In this document: in pieces, positions 63,644-64,000 of the stretch
How positions within the stretch are numbered: the first letter of the stretch is position 1
How the letters are laid out: every line of letters begins with the position of its first letter
NCBI RefSeq assembly: GCF_020035535.1
Contig: NZ_CP083350.1
Span: 1,622,501-1,686,500, forward strand
DNA: 64,000 nucleotides
Direction: 5' to 3'
Source: Ensifer adhaerens
GTDB taxonomy: Bacteria; Pseudomonadota; Alphaproteobacteria; Rhizobiales; Rhizobiaceae
Translations under genes and position numbers: made by a program
The notes under the pieces: generated by a model
What the model was told of the DNA's origin: nothing
Seen by the model: the letters and a program-made list of their open reading frames with translations, nothing else
Databases searched by the model: none

Positions 63644-64000
63644 TCAGTTCGCAAAGGCGGCAATGCCGGTGATGGCACGGCCGAGGATCAGCGCATGGAT
63701 GTCGTGCGTGCCCTCATAAGTGTTGACCACCTCGAGATTGACGAGGTGGCGGGCGATCGGAAATTCGTCCGAAATGCCGTTGCCGCCGAGCATGTCGCGG
63801 GCGGTTCGGGCGATCTCCAGCGCCTTGCCACAGGAATTGCGCTTGAGGATCGAGGTCAGTTCGACCGGCGGATTGCCTTCATCCTTCATGCGTCCGAGGC
63901 GCAGGCAGCCCTGCAGGCCAAGGGCGATCTCGGTTGCCATGTCCGCGAGCTTCTTCTGGATCAGCTGGTTGGCGGCAAGCGGCCGGCCGAACTGCTTGCG
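63644..64000 (-). CDS. gcdH: Glutaryl-CoA dehydrogenase, C-terminal part (runs off the right edge)
   Basis: The last 118 codons of an acyl-CoA dehydrogenase-family gene on the minus strand, continuing past base 64000. [21 protein letters not shown] opens the visible part, followed by [50 protein letters not shown] is highly characteristic of glutaryl-CoA dehydrogenase, and the catalytic Glu lies in YEGTHD. The reaction gives crotonyl-CoA and CO2. The gene is the most upstream visible gene of the operon that includes the thioesterase, RidA, fused enzyme and thiolase. Confidence 0.88.
   Translation of the reverse strand, partial: RKQFGRPLAANQLIQKKLADMATEIALGLQGCLRLGRMKDEGNPPVELTSILKRNSCGKALEIARTARDMLGGNGISDEFPIARHLVNLEVVNTYEGTHDIHALILGRAITGIAAFAN

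Overview
The window looks like DNA of a high-GC alphaproteobacterium of the order Rhizobiales, most likely the Sinorhizobium/Ensifer group. This is an inference from gene content: a complete urtABCDE urea importer, a BA14K-family secreted protein, a PmtA-like methyltransferase, DUF2277 and DUF2778 proteins, a dense set of ABC transporters with local regulators, and an alphaproteobacterial SOS box (GAAC-N7-GAAC). No rRNA, tRNA, insertion sequence, prophage, CRISPR array or replication origin was recognised. The mix of carbohydrate uptake and catabolic islands would fit a chromid or large plasmid as well as a chromosome.

Layout. 1-4.4 kb: a sugar-type ABC solute-binding protein running off the left edge, divergent from a LacI regulator and a GH38-like (DUF5054) protein, with two near-palindromic operators between them. 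4.4-5.8 kb: a membrane class III adenylate cyclase. 6.0-11.8 kb: urtABCDE, with two strong hairpins between urtA and urtB. 12-18 kb: an Rrf2 regulator, a short-chain dehydrogenase divergent from a Crp/Fnr regulator, a PmtA-like methyltransferase, a DszC/SfnB-like flavin monooxygenase, an apparent universal-stress-protein remnant, an isochorismatase-fold hydrolase and a BA14K protein. 18.1-25.3 kb: a tightly packed minus-strand operon of RpiR regulator, Fe3+/organophosphate-type ABC importer, histidine phosphatase and Na/Pi cotransporter; it may take up and dephosphorylate an organophosphate. A divergent MFS transporter shares its control region. 27-43 kb: a candidate small RNA with an anti-Shine-Dalgarno loop, a CPA1 antiporter, DUF2277, a DUF2778 L,D-transpeptidase-like protein, two LysR units each with a divergent partner and a palindrome, a second adenylate cyclase with a periplasmic sensor region, a GH5 glycosidase, a PanE-like reductase, a secreted Ser/Asn repeat protein, a phage-like orphan and an MFS exporter. 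43-44 kb: TerC followed by a bidirectional terminator.

44-55.3 kb is a D-galactose/L-arabinose-type oxidative catabolic island: aldose epimerase, AraFGH-type importer, a GntR regulator with a 17-bp palindrome, galactonate dehydratase (DgoD), a sugar dehydrogenase, an IlvD/Edd aldonate dehydratase, a DHDPS-family aldolase/dehydratase broken by one missing base, and a second GntR regulator. 55.3-57.4 kb holds a UvrD/Rep-type helicase with a probable LexA site upstream. 57.9-64 kb is a minus-strand acyl-CoA operon: glutaryl-CoA dehydrogenase (cut by the right edge), thioesterase, RidA, a fused enoyl-CoA hydratase/3-hydroxyacyl-CoA dehydrogenase and a thiolase, followed by an aldehyde dehydrogenase. 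It fits glutarate/glutaryl-CoA breakdown to acetyl-CoA.

A recurrent design is that three independent ABC operons each place a stable hairpin just after the solute-binding-protein gene, which fits differential mRNA stability. Nothing here is convincingly a new defence or mobile system. The best leads are the organophosphate operon and its paired TTGCA operators, the candidate sRNA, the frameshifted DHDPS gene and the SOS-box helicase.
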